Shown here in pieces: positions 24,501-35,802 of a stretch of 64,000 nucleotides of DNA (within the stretch, counting starts at the first letter, position 1; every line of letters begins with the position of its first letter). The stretch spans positions 34,936,783 through 35,000,782 of the forward strand of contig OX359250.1 in the NCBI GenBank assembly GCA_947179485.1. Reading direction: 5' to 3'. The stretch comes from Allacma fusca (Eukaryota > Arthropoda > Collembola > Symphypleona > Sminthuridae). Position numbers and translations under genes: made by a program. The notes below the pieces were generated by a model. It was not told where the DNA came from, made no database searches, and saw nothing but the letters and a program-made list of their open reading frames with translations.

Positions 24501-24627
24501 AGGATGTTTGTGATCATGTTCAACAGTTCAAGTTGGAAGAAAGGTATTCACAGAACGGGACTTTCAGGTACACGAGAAATGCATCATATTCTTCCTTGGA
24601 CAGATGGTATTGGATTAGATCTTTTTG
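21532..24627 (+). CDS. Transposase-like protein with RNase H-type acidic motifs, probably spliced
   Basis: The open frame at 22,343-24,627 has no ATG near its left end. A short exon at 21,532-21,544 (ATG GCG GGC GAA G, then GTACAG) joins in phase with an acceptor TTGTTGTAG ending at 22,352, which would start the protein MAGEG. The exon pair is inference. A second possible acceptor (TTTTTCAG at 22,525) is in phase 0. Numbered from MAGEG, conserved-looking motifs are VVVVDYAENF (D547), VFSDGCAAQYKN (D634) and ATAHGKNACDGIGGAVKR (D676). That layout matches RNase H-fold DDD/E transposases, and similar motifs recur in uncharacterised animal transposon proteins. An acidic SSDSDEDF patch and Cys motifs (CMYRRCQDC) are also present. 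I cannot name the superfamily. The frame ends at 24,627 after what looks like a frameshift. Confidence 0.55.
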
Positions 24628-24992
24628 AAGTTAGTACCGATCTTACTCCTTCCAAAATCACGCAGTATCAATCTTACTTCGATCTTGCGATAAATTCGTC
24701 ATTTATAGGAAAATTTGTAGCATGCATGCATAACAAAAGGTGGTATATAGGGCAGGTTTTAGAAGTTGATACGGACAATGAGGAGGTCAAGATAAAAATT
24801 TTCAAGCATCCAAATCAGAAGACAAAGCAACTTAGTTGGGAGAATAGTTATGGTTATTACCCATACGGTTTAATTTTGCGGGTGGTTTCTGTAGAATGTA
24901 GAAATATTAGGGGACGTAATAGTTTCTACCTAACTGACAACGAGAATTATTTAGATAATATGTGTCGTAGTTTCCTTCAACACCAGAAATAA
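24555..24992 (+). pseudogene. C-terminal domain of the transposase-like gene, shifted frame
   Basis: Continues the preceding protein in another frame. The two frames overlap at about 24,555-24,625, so a small indel is more likely than an intron. The segment FVACMHNKRWYIGQVLEV followed by YYPYGLILRVV looks like a small beta-barrel (Tudor/SH3-like) domain of the WY-IG-V type, which to my knowledge commonly ends this class of protein. The shift removes it from the main frame, making this copy a probable pseudogene, unless a sequencing error is responsible. The frame stops at 24,990-24,992. Confidence 0.55.
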
Positions 24993-25000
24993 TTGTAGTG

Positions 25001-25047
25001 GCGGGGGATTTATTGGGGGGAGGGGGTGGTTTATTTAGGGGCGGGGC
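25001..25047 (+). other. G-run tract with G-quadruplex potential
   Basis: Just after the C-terminal frame are G runs at 25,003-25,007, 25,015-25,020, 25,022-25,026, 25,038-25,041 and 25,043-25,046, separated by short loops. This satisfies the usual G-quadruplex pattern on the plus strand and stands out in an AT-rich window. Confidence 0.6.
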
Positions 25048-25363
25048 GTAACTACGGTTTGGCATTGGTTGTTTAAAGTTCGTCAATGCACCTCGTAGTC
25101 ATGCCTCGCACCCTATCATTGCAGCAGTTTCAGTTACTGATTATGTACTATTTTATATGGCATGTACATATCTGTATATATGTATATATAGTGTAATACT
25201 ACCTTTAAATTAATTATAATACGTGTTATAATAATATGCAGCAATCCTACCTTTTTAATTTTTAATGAATCCCACATGGGTAAATCAACAGTGTGGAAAG
25301 TAACACATGAACGACGCCTTATGTACATATGTACATGAAATTCCCGCTTCGGATGTAACCCGA
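25048..25363. other. No gene seen: downstream flank of the transposase-like gene
   Basis: AT-rich sequence with ATGTACATA-type palindromic words near 25,160-25,190 and 25,320-25,336. I found no terminal repeat here matching the sequence upstream of 21,532, so the ends of the element carrying the gene are undefined. Confidence 0.4.
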
Positions 25364-25480
25364 TTTGACTGCCGGCAGACCCAAATAAACGCTTTTTTAA
25401 AATTTTAATTTAAAGATTTAACTAGTCCCATTACGTTCCAGCAATAAAAAAGCGTTTATTTGGGACTGCCGGCAGTCAAA
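25364..25480. mobile_element. 117-bp foldback MITE-like element
   Basis: Arms at 25,364-25,398 and 25,446-25,480 are inverted repeats matching at 34 of 35 positions, with a 47-base loop. Each arm contains GACTGCCGGCAG, and the right one is itself a 14-bp palindrome (GACTGCCGGCAGTC). No clear target-site duplication could be fixed because the flanks are A/T runs. The superfamily is unknown. Confidence 0.7.
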
Positions 25481-25999
25481 AAAATTGGCGAAATTTTAAA
25501 ATTCTCCATGTAATTTTTTCAAAAAATCCGAAGTTTTGATTTCGGGGTCCGGGAAAAAATCAGTAGTGTAGAAGATGCTTATTTAGTAAATTTGAGACAG
25601 TAAGATTGTCAATATTGTAAATAGTCACGCTGAAAAAAAATATTTAAGATTTCGGGTTTTTTCGGTTTTTTGACCTTCCTATTCGGTTTTTGGGGAAAAC
25701 AATTTTTGGGAAAATTTTTTCTTTACATTATGCATCTCATGGCGTAAATCAAAACGTTTTCTGAAATACTGACCATCAAGCGTGGCCCTTCACAAAAAAC
25801 AGACTCATTTCTCCATTTGATTCGTAAGCCGTTTAGATTTTCATTTCTACACTCATACTAAAACCTCTCCAAGTAATTGTCCCTGTGCAGCACAGGGCTT
25901 CTACTAGTTTTATCTTAATAGATAAAAATATGAACTGAAATCTGAATTTATTATCGCCAATAATAAAAAACAATAAAGCTAGCAAGTTTCCCCTGTCAA
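25481..25999. other. No gene seen: AT-rich spacer
   Basis: Contains T-rich runs with GGTTTTT and TTCGG words near 25,640-25,710. No terminal repeats or open frames worth annotating were found. Confidence 0.4.
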
Positions 26000-26410
26000 A
26001 CATAGCTCAATATTCTCATCAGAAAGTTCAGCAAAGATGTTACAAACAACACATATTTTGAAAAACATTTTGTGTGACGATAAAAAATAGAATAAAAAAA
26101 CAGATACAAAAAATTGGGATTCCAGAACCCCGACTTTGCTCGATCGTTCTTAACCCTGAGACCTCAATTATTGACCCAGATTAATGATTAAAAAACCCGG
26201 AGCTAAACTTGTTACAAATAAAATATTTTGCCAATCACTCCCTATACCTGGGTTAGGGGGATGCGAATGAGGATTATGGTCACACTGTACCCGGTGCCTG
26301 AAATATTTTACTCCTCCGCTATTCCTTAGAAGGGACATCGGTAAAAACGTATTGGAATCCCTAATCTTATAAAAAATTTATAGAAAACATCCACAATTTT
26401 TGCACAGACT
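26000..26410 (+). repeat. Dispersed repeat family R1, copy 2
   Basis: Colinear with the copy at 20,470, including TTGTTACAAATAAAATATTT and the hairpin core at 26,275-26,345. Here the hairpin arm reads GGGACATCGG, which breaks one base pair. It continues into a longer shared tail (GGAATCCC, then AGAAAACATCC) seen again at 35,040 and 39,690. Confidence 0.8.
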
Positions 26411-29400
26411 ATTTTTTCATGTCATTTTTTATTTTCCGGTTTATAAGAATGATCTATCTTTTTCTGGTTAAATCTTGCTTCACCCATTTGTGGTGTATGT
26501 CTAAATTATTGGACGCATTGATCTAATATTTTACTCATTTGAAAGCCCGAGAAATATGTACAAATGAACGTCAAGTTTTTCTTTAATTTTAAAATTGGAG
26601 TAAAAGTTCGAAACCTTTTAAACCTTTCGTCAACTATACTCAGGAATAGCCAAATCTGTCAATCTAAAAACTGGAAAAATATTCAAGAATGGAATGAAAA
26701 CAATTTACCAACTTCTGAAGAATTAAGTTGTATTAAATAGCTAATATTTGGCATCACCGTTGAGCACCCACATAGGAATCGACAAACACATTGCGACAAT
26801 TACCTAAGAATTCGCAAAGTCTTCCAAACTTTTGACAAAACGTTTTCGAAATCGCAACAAAATTATTCGAATTTGCAGGAATTAACCAAAATAAATATTA
26901 TACTAGCCAGCAGTTACTTAGAAGACAAAAATATACATCCACAATCGGATGATGAAATTAGGCTAAAATGATTGTCCATGAAAGTTGCTCCGAATGCACA
27001 CCTTAAAGGTAAGATGACAAGCCCTCTTTTTCATCATCTTTTCTCATGGAGATGAATTTACCCAACCTTGTTTTCTATTCTTCGACACGATGGAATGTAT
27101 TTGAAAAAAACTAATCCACAAAATATGTATAACTTCAGACCATACAGAGGGATACACTACCAGTGAGAAAATACCAGTCTTGTATTAATTGATTTTCGTA
27201 TAATTATTTGTTTATATGTACAACAGTTTTGCATTTTATTTCTGTATTGTGCCATTCAGTTCCTAGTTCTTGGCGAAAAAACTCTCACAAATGTCATTAT
27301 ACATGACACAACTACTCGACCAAATTGCAGGTATTCAAAAACAATTTGTTAAATCCCCAGAATGCAGTTTCCAAGGAACGGGGAATTTTTTTAAAGCTAC
27401 CTTTTAATTCATCAAAAAAAATTCTCAAGTTTGGTTACGTTGATTTGTTAAGAATTAAAACGTTTTTGCCAACTACGGCAAAATTGACAAAACAATTTAA
27501 CCGCGTTTTAGTAAATACATAAAACTAATTCCCAGGAATTGACAAAACGTATTCGAAATCTCAACAACATTGTTCAAATTTGCCGGAAATAGCTAAAATA
27601 ATTATTATACTATCTTATAACTGTTCCTAGCAAATATTTAAAATATAAAAATACATCCAAAATCTCCTGAGAATTGACAAAAACTATTGGCAAAATTCCC
27701 AGGTATTGAATACCAACAACTTCCTAGGAAAAATTAGAAAAATACTGAACATACTCCGACATTTCGGAAGGAAAAAATTGGGGTTCACGTACACTGATGA
27801 ACTGCAAATTCCTTAAAATCTCTAGGCATTAAAAGCGGAATTTCTGGTTCCGGTGGAAAAGAGTCTCGATGAAATCATATGTAAACTCTACATACCAATT
27901 TTCTTGCAATTCGGACTTCAAATACTTGAGATATGACAGTGGCCACTGTCCCACTTCACAGGTCCCCCTAGCAAGGGGAATTGATATAGGAATTTTTTCA
28001 ATATTTTTCCGGACGTACTTCAGAACGTCTTGTCTGGAAACTTCATCAATTTTTTTGTAATTCCGTCATGGGGAAAAGTCGTATTCGATTCTGTTTGTAC
28101 AGACCCTCATGAACTGCAAAGGACACCCCCCAGCTGTGACCTTCGAGGTCAGTATCACACGCATGCCCAATTTGGTGTCTAAAGATTATTATAGTACTAA
28201 AGAATGAGATACCTGCCTAGGTTCGATCAAGTTATTGACACAGTGAACATTCTTTGACCACGTTAGTTTGTGTCATGTCAATGTACATCTATTTGTTGGA
28301 CACTAAAATGAGTTTTCCTAATTTGTATTATTTTATACTGTTAATTCGTGTTGTCAATAAACGTCTAGTATAAATTATCTACATGCAAGACGTTATAATA
28401 TTGAAACGGGTTTTTGATGATTCCATCAACGGAATTAGTACGACAGTAGTTCTTATTGCTTCCATATCATGTTGTCTAAACATAAACGTCGCACCCATCC
28501 GTAATCAACAGGTTTTATATGTAGAAAGTTTCTATTTCTAGAAGTTTAGTGACAAACCGATTTAACACGTTACACAATGTTACAAACTAGTGAAACTTAA
28601 CAGGCTACAATCACCAGGAATTAATAGATGGAAGTGACACAAGCCCACGAGGTCAGAGCATGGTCACTGTGTGAATAACTTCAACAAACACACTTGAGCT
28701 CAAAACAACAGTTCTAGCCTATTTGCTGGCAATTCTAATGATTATTAGGGACAAAATCCGGTATGGGTGTGATATTGACCTTGGAGGTCACAGTTGGGCC
28801 ATCGTGTCACCAACTGGAACCAAACTTGACAGGCAAGTCATCTGGGCTTCAACTAAAAGTTCTAGCCTATTTGCGGGAAATTCGAATTATTATTAGGGAC
28901 GAAATCCGGTATGGGTGCCATATTGACCTCGGAGGTCACAGCTGGGTCTTCGTGTCACCAACTGGAACCAAACTCGGCACACGTTTAATATGTGTCTACT
29001 TAAAGCCCTAGTTCAAATTTGGGCAAGTTCTATCACCGCTTAGATTATGAAACCGGTATCGACGCTCTTTGACCTCTTGAGGTCAGTATCTTGGAGTTTT
29101 GAGGTCATATCTCGCTGAAAAATTTTTTGCACGTTATTTAATTTTTATTCTTGCCATTTTTGGAGTTATATTGCCAATTTCCACTGTTTTAATTTTTTGG
29201 TACCCCATGAGCCCCCCCTCATTTTTCGTTAACTTTAACCCCGGATATCTCCGAATCCTGTTTTACGATTTCTTTGTGCCAATTATCAAAAATGATCTAC
29301 TCTTCAAGGTGCACCCTCCAGGAATTTTCTTATCGAGATCGAACAGGGGGCATATTCTCGTAAGGATTGTGCGGTGTCCTTCCTGAAAATCCCTACACAT

Positions 29401-29849
29401 TAAAAGCTGTTTTGAAATTCCTTACTTGTAACAATGCAACACCCTGCAATCATTTCCCTACTTTTGTACAATTTCCAGAAGAAATGCAAAACCCAATCCA
29501 ACTTGGGAATTATCAAGTACACAACCAATTGGAGTAGTTCGTTCGAACAGTCGTGCTAACCAATCATCAAATAATGAGTTTCCTACACGGGTTTTCAAAA
29601 TTTTGACTAGGAAAAAACAGGGAGTATTTTGACATGACATATTTTTGCCTAGAGGATATCATGTGAGACCTGCCTCGCCCCCTTCAGGACTAATTGACTT
29701 ATGACGAATTTTTTAAATAATTAAAAAACAAATTAATTCACGTGGACACGGAATCAAGATTTACAAAACAAGGATTGAGTAGATACTCGAAGCACTTTCA
29801 AGAAATGGGAGTAACTTTGGTGTCACAAGGCACAACTCCATTAATTTTA
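26411..29849. repeat. Degenerate dispersed-repeat mosaic
   Basis: No gene is seen. 26,620-27,760 is a quasi-periodic field of the word AATTCCCAGGAATTGACAAA and variants, typically 40-100 bp apart, interspersed with TATTTCG and CCAAC words. 26,940-27,100 matches 38,255-38,430 (TGAATTTACCCAACCTTGTT). A tandem duplication of period 148 bp lies at 28,711-28,985 (TTCTAGCCTATTTGC, CCAACTGGAACCAAACT). From about 29,400, words such as CTGCAATCATTTCCCTACTT match copies at 47,930, 49,610 and 58,550. The ORFs here are short and not shared between copies. Confidence 0.7.
28711..28990 (+). repeat. Tandem duplication, period 148 bp
   Basis: Two copies beginning at 28,711 and 28,859 share GTTCTAGCCTATTTGC, AAATCCGGTATGGGTG, ATATTGACCT and GTGTCACCAACTGGAACCAA with scattered substitutions. 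They encode the apparent repeat in an 82-codon open frame, which I do not regard as a gene. Confidence 0.8.
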
Positions 29850-30173
29850 GGGAGTGTGCACATATTACGTTTCATTTTTGGGGGAGGGAGGGGGTCTTGA
29901 AGCTGATGATTTTGTGTATACCAACGGGGCTGGGGGTAATCTTGCTGATGACGTTTCACCGAATCTAACAAAAATGTAAGGAATAAACCGGGATAATTGT
30001 TAGACTAGTGTTTCTGAAATCTGTTGTTCAAAGTTATCTCATGCCATTTTCCACAACATGTGATTTTTGCTTTGATGACGTTTACAGGGGGGCAAGGAAT
30101 AATGTTAGGATGACGATAGAGGGGTAGGGTCCAAAAATGGTGAAAAAATGAAACGTAATATGTGCACACTTCC
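29850..30173. mobile_element. 324-bp MITE with TTA duplication (PIF/Harbinger-like)
   Basis: The terminal inverted repeat starts GGGAGTGTGCACATATTACG on the left and GGAAGTGTGCACATATTACG on the inverted right end; about 30 bp match with one mismatch. It is flanked by TTA at 29,847-29,849 and 30,174-30,176. A 3-bp TTA/TAA duplication is the hallmark of PIF/Harbinger. A related sequence at 33,400-33,430 (AACTCGGTTAATATTTGTTC) resembles the uninterrupted site. The interior has G-rich runs and no open frame. Confidence 0.8.
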
Positions 30174-32084
30174 TTAGTTCAATGAAGAGGCATTTACTTC
30201 CTCTACAAGTCATGTCAGCCAAAACTTCGGCATCCTAGTCAATATTTTGACGGGGTATTCAAATTCATGAATTTCTCGACCCAAATGACAACAAGGGATC
30301 ACCGGAGACTTGGCTCTCCCACCTCCAAGCAATGTTCATTGGTGTTCCCAATTTCAAAAAACTAAATTTTGGGAACGATTGTGAAATTAATTGAATCAAT
30401 TAATAACTTTTGACTGACACATTGGTACTCGATAACTGATACCTTATTTGAAAGATGCTTATATGCCCAACCAGCTCAGATATTGCAAAAAAACAACTAA
30501 ACTGATTTTAAAAAAACAAATTCTGATTTTCCTAAAAGGGTTTTCAAAATTTTGATAGAATCATTTTGCAAATATTGACCTTTTTGTTGACATAACATTT
30601 TCTTGCCAAGAAGGAATGGTGTGAAACCTGCCCCCCAGGACTAATTGACTTATTACTGAGTTTTTAAAAATACTGGAATAACTTTAGTCTCGCAAAGTAC
30701 ATCACGCTTAATATTAGCTCATTGACAGAGCATTCAATTCCTTCATACCTTACACTTGACGTATATACTTGGGAAACCCGAAAAAAATCGAGTTTGTTAA
30801 AAAATATTTTTAAATTCAATTTATTTTAAACTCTAAATTCTGGCCCCTTTTGTTTCTACACCTGCTTAGCGCTTCGGTAGATTACACTAAATTTAGTCAC
30901 TGTTTGGCCACGTGCACAACCTCTGCTCCTAGTGTGACGAAGTTTTGAAACAAATAAAAAAAATATATTGACCAACTTTTCAGGAGTAGTCAATACTGTC
31001 AACCTAGAAATTTGAAAAACATCCAGAAATCAAAAAATAACAAACGTAAAACAATTGCAAATACTCGGAAACCTTTGATTTTTGAGGCCAACTTACAACA
31101 TCTAAGAAATTTTCAAGCTTTTGACATATATTAATGCCTGAATGTACTGAAAATTTCCACATGTTAAAATGCAATTAGCCTTTTATAATAATTTAACTAT
31201 AATTATTTAATTTAAAAACAGTTTTTACCAGCTACCATAGGAGATCACAAAATCAATTCGCTAACTATTTAAAACTGACCAAATTTCCACGAGTTGAAAA
31301 TAAGTTTCGCGAAACATAATCAGAAATTATGAAGTTTCAATTTATTTGTGAGAAGTTTGACTTCCCACATAGGAACAAACAAAATTATTGTCCCCAATCC
31401 CTGGGAAATGAAAAAATGCTTCTGCCAACTCCCCGAGAGGCAGAACCTCCTCATAACGGATCAATTATTTCGCAGGTAAAATAATTGCCACAACTAACTC
31501 CACTAAAATTGACAAAAATATTTCGCAAAACTAATCTCCAGATTTGAAACACTAATTTGCACACTGTCCTAACAACTGGGAACTGTTTCAAGGTCACCTT
31601 TTCAATGACAAAACAATGGCTGAAGTTCGGTGAACAACAATTTATCTTCACGAATTATAAAATGTTTCAGCCAACTACGGCGAAATAATTCACAAAATAA
31701 CGTGGAACTAATCTACGTAAAAATAATTATTACACTTACTGTGAGTTCAAGAATAAATCAGAGTAATTTGATCGAACCTCACGTTAACCCAAAATCAAAT
31801 TCTGATTTTCCTACACGGGTTTCCAAAATTTTGACGTGATAATTTAAAAAACGAACTTTTCTATCTCCTAGAAGGAATCATGTGAGACTTGCCCCTCTCA
31901 CTTCAGGTTTAATTGACTTATGGTAGTGTTTGCCTCCGGGCAATGTTAATTGGTGTTCCTAATTTCGTAAAACTACGTTTAGAGAGCGATTGTGAAATTA
32001 ATTGAATTAATTAACGTTTTACTGGGACATTCTATCCTGATTACTGATGCCTATTTGAAGACTATATATATATGCCCTACAAGC
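30174..32084. repeat. Degenerate dispersed-repeat mosaic
   Basis: No gene is seen. Homologous blocks occur at several sites: GTGAGACCTGCC with AGGACTAATTGACTTAT at 29,660-29,705, 30,620-30,655 and (diverged) 31,885-31,920, and 58,755. The AGGAATTGACAAA quasi-repeat continues at 31,000-31,700. All open frames are under 90 codons and degenerate. Confidence 0.65.
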
Positions 32085-32644
32085 CAGAGATGCGCAAAAG
32101 AAATAGCCTTCCTTCAAGCCTTCGAAGGCGAAAATTCAGTAAAAATTTCCCCTTCAACATACCCTAGAATGAAGCCCTCTAAAAAATCTGCCTTCCTTCA
32201 CCCTTCCTTCCAAAATATTTACACTCGTTTTTGCCTTCAGCCTTCTTTTTAAAAATAGCCTTCCTTCAATTTTAAACTATAACCCGCTTAAAAACTTTTT
32301 GCACCAGCAGGATTCAGTGCAGTGAAGAGAGCGGGCACACATTGTCAGTTGTGAGTTCACGAATTGGCTGCATTGTTGCGCGAGCAGCAAAATGTCGTTT
32401 CATATGCTATGCTTACACGTTATAGATATGTCGTGTACCTGGAAGCCTTCACGGCCTTATAGGGCTAATATTTAGGAAGCCTTCCTTCACAATCCTTCAT
32501 TGCTAGTTTTTGTGAAGGCTTCCTTCAGCCTTCAGAAAAAAGTATCCCCATCCTTCCATTCCTTCTGCAACGTTAAGAAAGTTACCTTTCCGCCTTCAAG
32601 GAAGCCTTCTTGGAAGGCTAGCCTTCGAAGGCTGCGCATCTCTG
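32085..32644. mobile_element. 560-bp hAT-like element with GAAGGC/GCCTTC arrays
   Basis: The inverted terminal repeat is CAGAGATGCGCA at both ends, flanked by an exact 8-bp duplication CTACAAGC (32,077-32,084 and 32,645-32,652). The 8-bp duplication and the YARNG-type terminus are hAT hallmarks. Subterminal sequence is filled with GCCTTCCTTC and its complement GAAGGC on both sides. No transposase is present, so it is non-autonomous. The related unfilled site at 30,455-30,480 reads ATGCCCAACCAGCTCAGATA. Confidence 0.9.
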
Positions 32645-35600
32645 CTACAAGCTAAGATAATGCCAACCGAAATTTCGAAATTCTATTCGAAAGTAGTACT
32701 ACTAGAATTCACCGACTTTCGACCAAAAATTTCGAATTGGTTTTGTTGAATTTGTCAATTCAACTGGGAGTAGTAACTGCAGTCACACTGCCGAATTGAA
32801 ATATGCCAGTGCGTAACGCTAGACAAGTATTAGAATTATTCTTAAATAAACCAAAGTTTCCAAAACGATGGCAGATTAAATTTGAAAAAGTGCAAATCTG
32901 GACCTGTTCTTTCACATGCTTTTTTATTCGTTTAGAAGGAGTCATGTGAGACCCCCTTGAGAGGTATAACCATCCAAGTTCTTAATTTTGACAAAACTAT
33001 TTGGAAATCGTAAAAATATTATTCGAATTTGCGGGAATGTGCCGGAATTATTTCCTGCACTCAGTGAAACTGGCAAAACAAATGGCAACTTCCCACGAAT
33101 TCACATATAATTTCGACCAACTCGGCAACATTGGGTAGGTTTTTTGAAAATACGCTCGCAATTTCTTGAGAATTAAGAAAACCCTTTGGAAAAATTCCCT
33201 AGCAATTGAAACCCACCAATACATCCCAGGAAGTAGGAATGCATCACACTGCAACTATTTCCACACTTAAGGTCTAAATGACATATGACGGAGTTTTTAA
33301 AACATTTTAAAAAATCATATCTACTGGCACTGAAAATATATACAACACCGATGTTGGGACCTCGAAGTACTTTGAAAAACCTGGAATAACTTGTCTTGAA
33401 AGGTACAACTCGGTTAATATTTGTTCAATGGAAAGGTTTAATTATTAATTATTGTTATTAATTCTTGTAAACGTTAAAGTCAGGTTAGCCGAAATCTCGA
33501 CATCCTAGTCAAATATTTATCGGGGTATTCAAACTCAAGAATTCTTAAACCACAAGGTCACCAAGGAATCCGGAACTAAGAAGTGTCCAAAAGCTGCTTT
33601 TCAGATTCGTAACCTACTCACGGAATCTACCCTCGCATCGCCTTCCTACCTAGTTTCGTAGACATCGGAATTGTCCTACACAATTACGGCAAACTATGTG
33701 GATAAATCATTTTGCCCATCTTACACTTACATACATCATTCGGAATTAGAATTAATAAAGTCTTTTGTAGGAAAATACGACCCTTCCGGCCACAACTCTG
33801 TTACCCAGAAGTGTTTCCGGAAAAGATAGAAATTATTTGAAAAATTGTTCACAGGTTTGCGAAGAGACTTACACGAGCTTCGGAGCGGTCCTGTCCCTAG
33901 TCCCTAGCCAAGCCATGCCATTGCGTTGGTAAGGTCAACTGAACTGTTGGAACTTACCACAGAAACACGTAGTCTTTAAATGGAACGATACACACGTGTA
34001 CATATTGCTCAGCATGATCAAGTAAACTGAGACTCCAACTACATTAGAGAAACATTGAGTAGAAAAAGTGAAAGGGAACTTAATTTTCTGGGACACTTCT
34101 GAAGCCTCCATGCGCTGTACTCACACATGGAAAAAGGCATCCCTCACAATGTACACTTGATTTACACATACACTCGATTTGACTGACATATGTATATACA
34201 ATACATTCTCATACATACAGTATATTCCCGCTATAAGGGGTACACATTAACGTCATTCCTACATATGTATATACATGCATGTACATGTACGCGACCAAAT
34301 TTATTTTTTCGGGGTCAAAGGGATAACCTATATGTATGATAATGTCCTTCATAACAATAGGCGTCTCACTCTTTAGTTAATCTACACCTACAAAAATCTG
34401 AGTTCCCTGGAGGTCTTGATTCGGCAGCTATCGCCGGCACAGCAACCAAGCACCCGACATTCGCAATTCGCAATACACTATTACAGCTTCGCTTCTCCCC
34501 TAAAAAATAGAACGATCAGAATAGAGAACATACAATTTGCCCCTAGAAAGCAGAACTTCGCATTTAAACTAGCCATTACCTCGTACACATGTCAGGACAT
34601 TGTTTTTGTGTTGACATTCTTAATACGCAGGGCGAACTGAGGTCACTTACAACATCAAACAACAATTTTAAGTACACATGCCATTGCATCCATCTCATTA
34701 ATCTTCACGAATGAGATTGAAAACTCTTGACGGACCTCTGTATAAGCAGAGTTCAATTTTCTCACCAGGAAGCAGAAAATTTATTACAGACAACACATTT
34801 TCTGAAAAACGTTTTGTGTGACAATAAAAAATAAACTATAAAACCTCAATTATTGACCCAGTTCAATGATTAAAACCCCGGAACTGAACTTGTTACAAAT
34901 AAAATATTTTATGCAACACTCCACTATATATGGGCTACGGGGGAACGACAATGGATTATGGTCACACAGCACCCCATGCATGAAAACATTTTTCTCCCCC
35001 GCTATTCCTTAGAAGGGGCAACGGTGAAGATGTGTTCAAGTCCCCCATTTCATAGGAAATTTTCAGAGAACAGATTTAGATTTTTATTTTCCGATTTATA
35101 CGGATGATCTAATTATTTCTGGTTAAATCTTGCTTCACCCTTTTCCGGTCTGTGTCTAAATTATTGGACTCAGTGATCTTATTTTCGGCTCATTATAAAG
35201 CCTGTGAAATATTCGGCTCCTACAAACTTTGCATCAAGGGCTAGAACATGACCTAGTGACTTGTGGTAAAAACTAATTTAACGTTTGTTTACGTACCTTG
35301 ATTTGTTCACGAACGGAGCCACATGTACAAAAATTATTACCCCAAAATACACCCTGGTCAATTTCTAGAAGCTTCCCAGATTATTTAGCCATCTAATATA
35401 AGTTGACGAAAATGTCCAGCTCTTGTTCCACATCCCCAGGAGTAAACATTTCCACAAAATGTTACCAGGGAAAAAATACCCATGAATAAGAAAAAGCTTC
35501 AGCCAACTCCGTTTAGAGGACAACAATATTTTCATTTTGGCAGAAATTCCCAGAAGTCTACACAAATATTTCGGAGGATACCTATACAAAAATATTTGAT

Positions 35601-35802
35601 TAACTTCTCCTGATTCAAGAAAAGTTTCACATAACTCCCTAGAATTCAAAATAAATTTCGTCAAATTATTGAATTGCCATCTTTACGCGCAGTTACGTTG
35701 GGTTACGTAATTCCGGACTAATGTTTTTGAGGATATGTTTAGACGATCGTTGCAAATTGTATATGTTTGGAAAATATTTGATTGATTTCTACTTCTCTAC
35801 GT
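32645..35802. repeat. Degenerate dispersed-repeat mosaic
   Basis: No gene is seen. It includes AGGAATT/GACAAA quasi-repeat (32,980-33,250), a diverged R2 copy (33,885-34,150), an R1 copy (listed separately) and further quasi-repeat (35,350-35,670). The ORFs are short and lie in repeats. Confidence 0.65.
34680..35070 (+). repeat. Dispersed repeat family R1, copy 3
   Basis: Diverged copy. Core at 34,957-35,035 reads CACAGCACCCCATGCATGAA, then CCCCCGCTATTCCTTAGAAG and GGGCAACGG. The lower stem CCGCT/AACGG has lost a pair, while the CTATTCCTTAGAAGGGGC segment is unchanged. Confidence 0.75.

Noticed and set aside
24570..24605. 36-base intron (CAG|GTACAC to TTGGACAG|ATGG) to rejoin the split frame
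   Set aside because: It is too short for a normal intron, and its length is a multiple of three, so it would not restore the frame.
29099..29386. 95-codon open frame with hydrophobic residues
   Set aside because: AT-rich repeat sequence with no homologue I recognise and not conserved in other copies of the mosaic.
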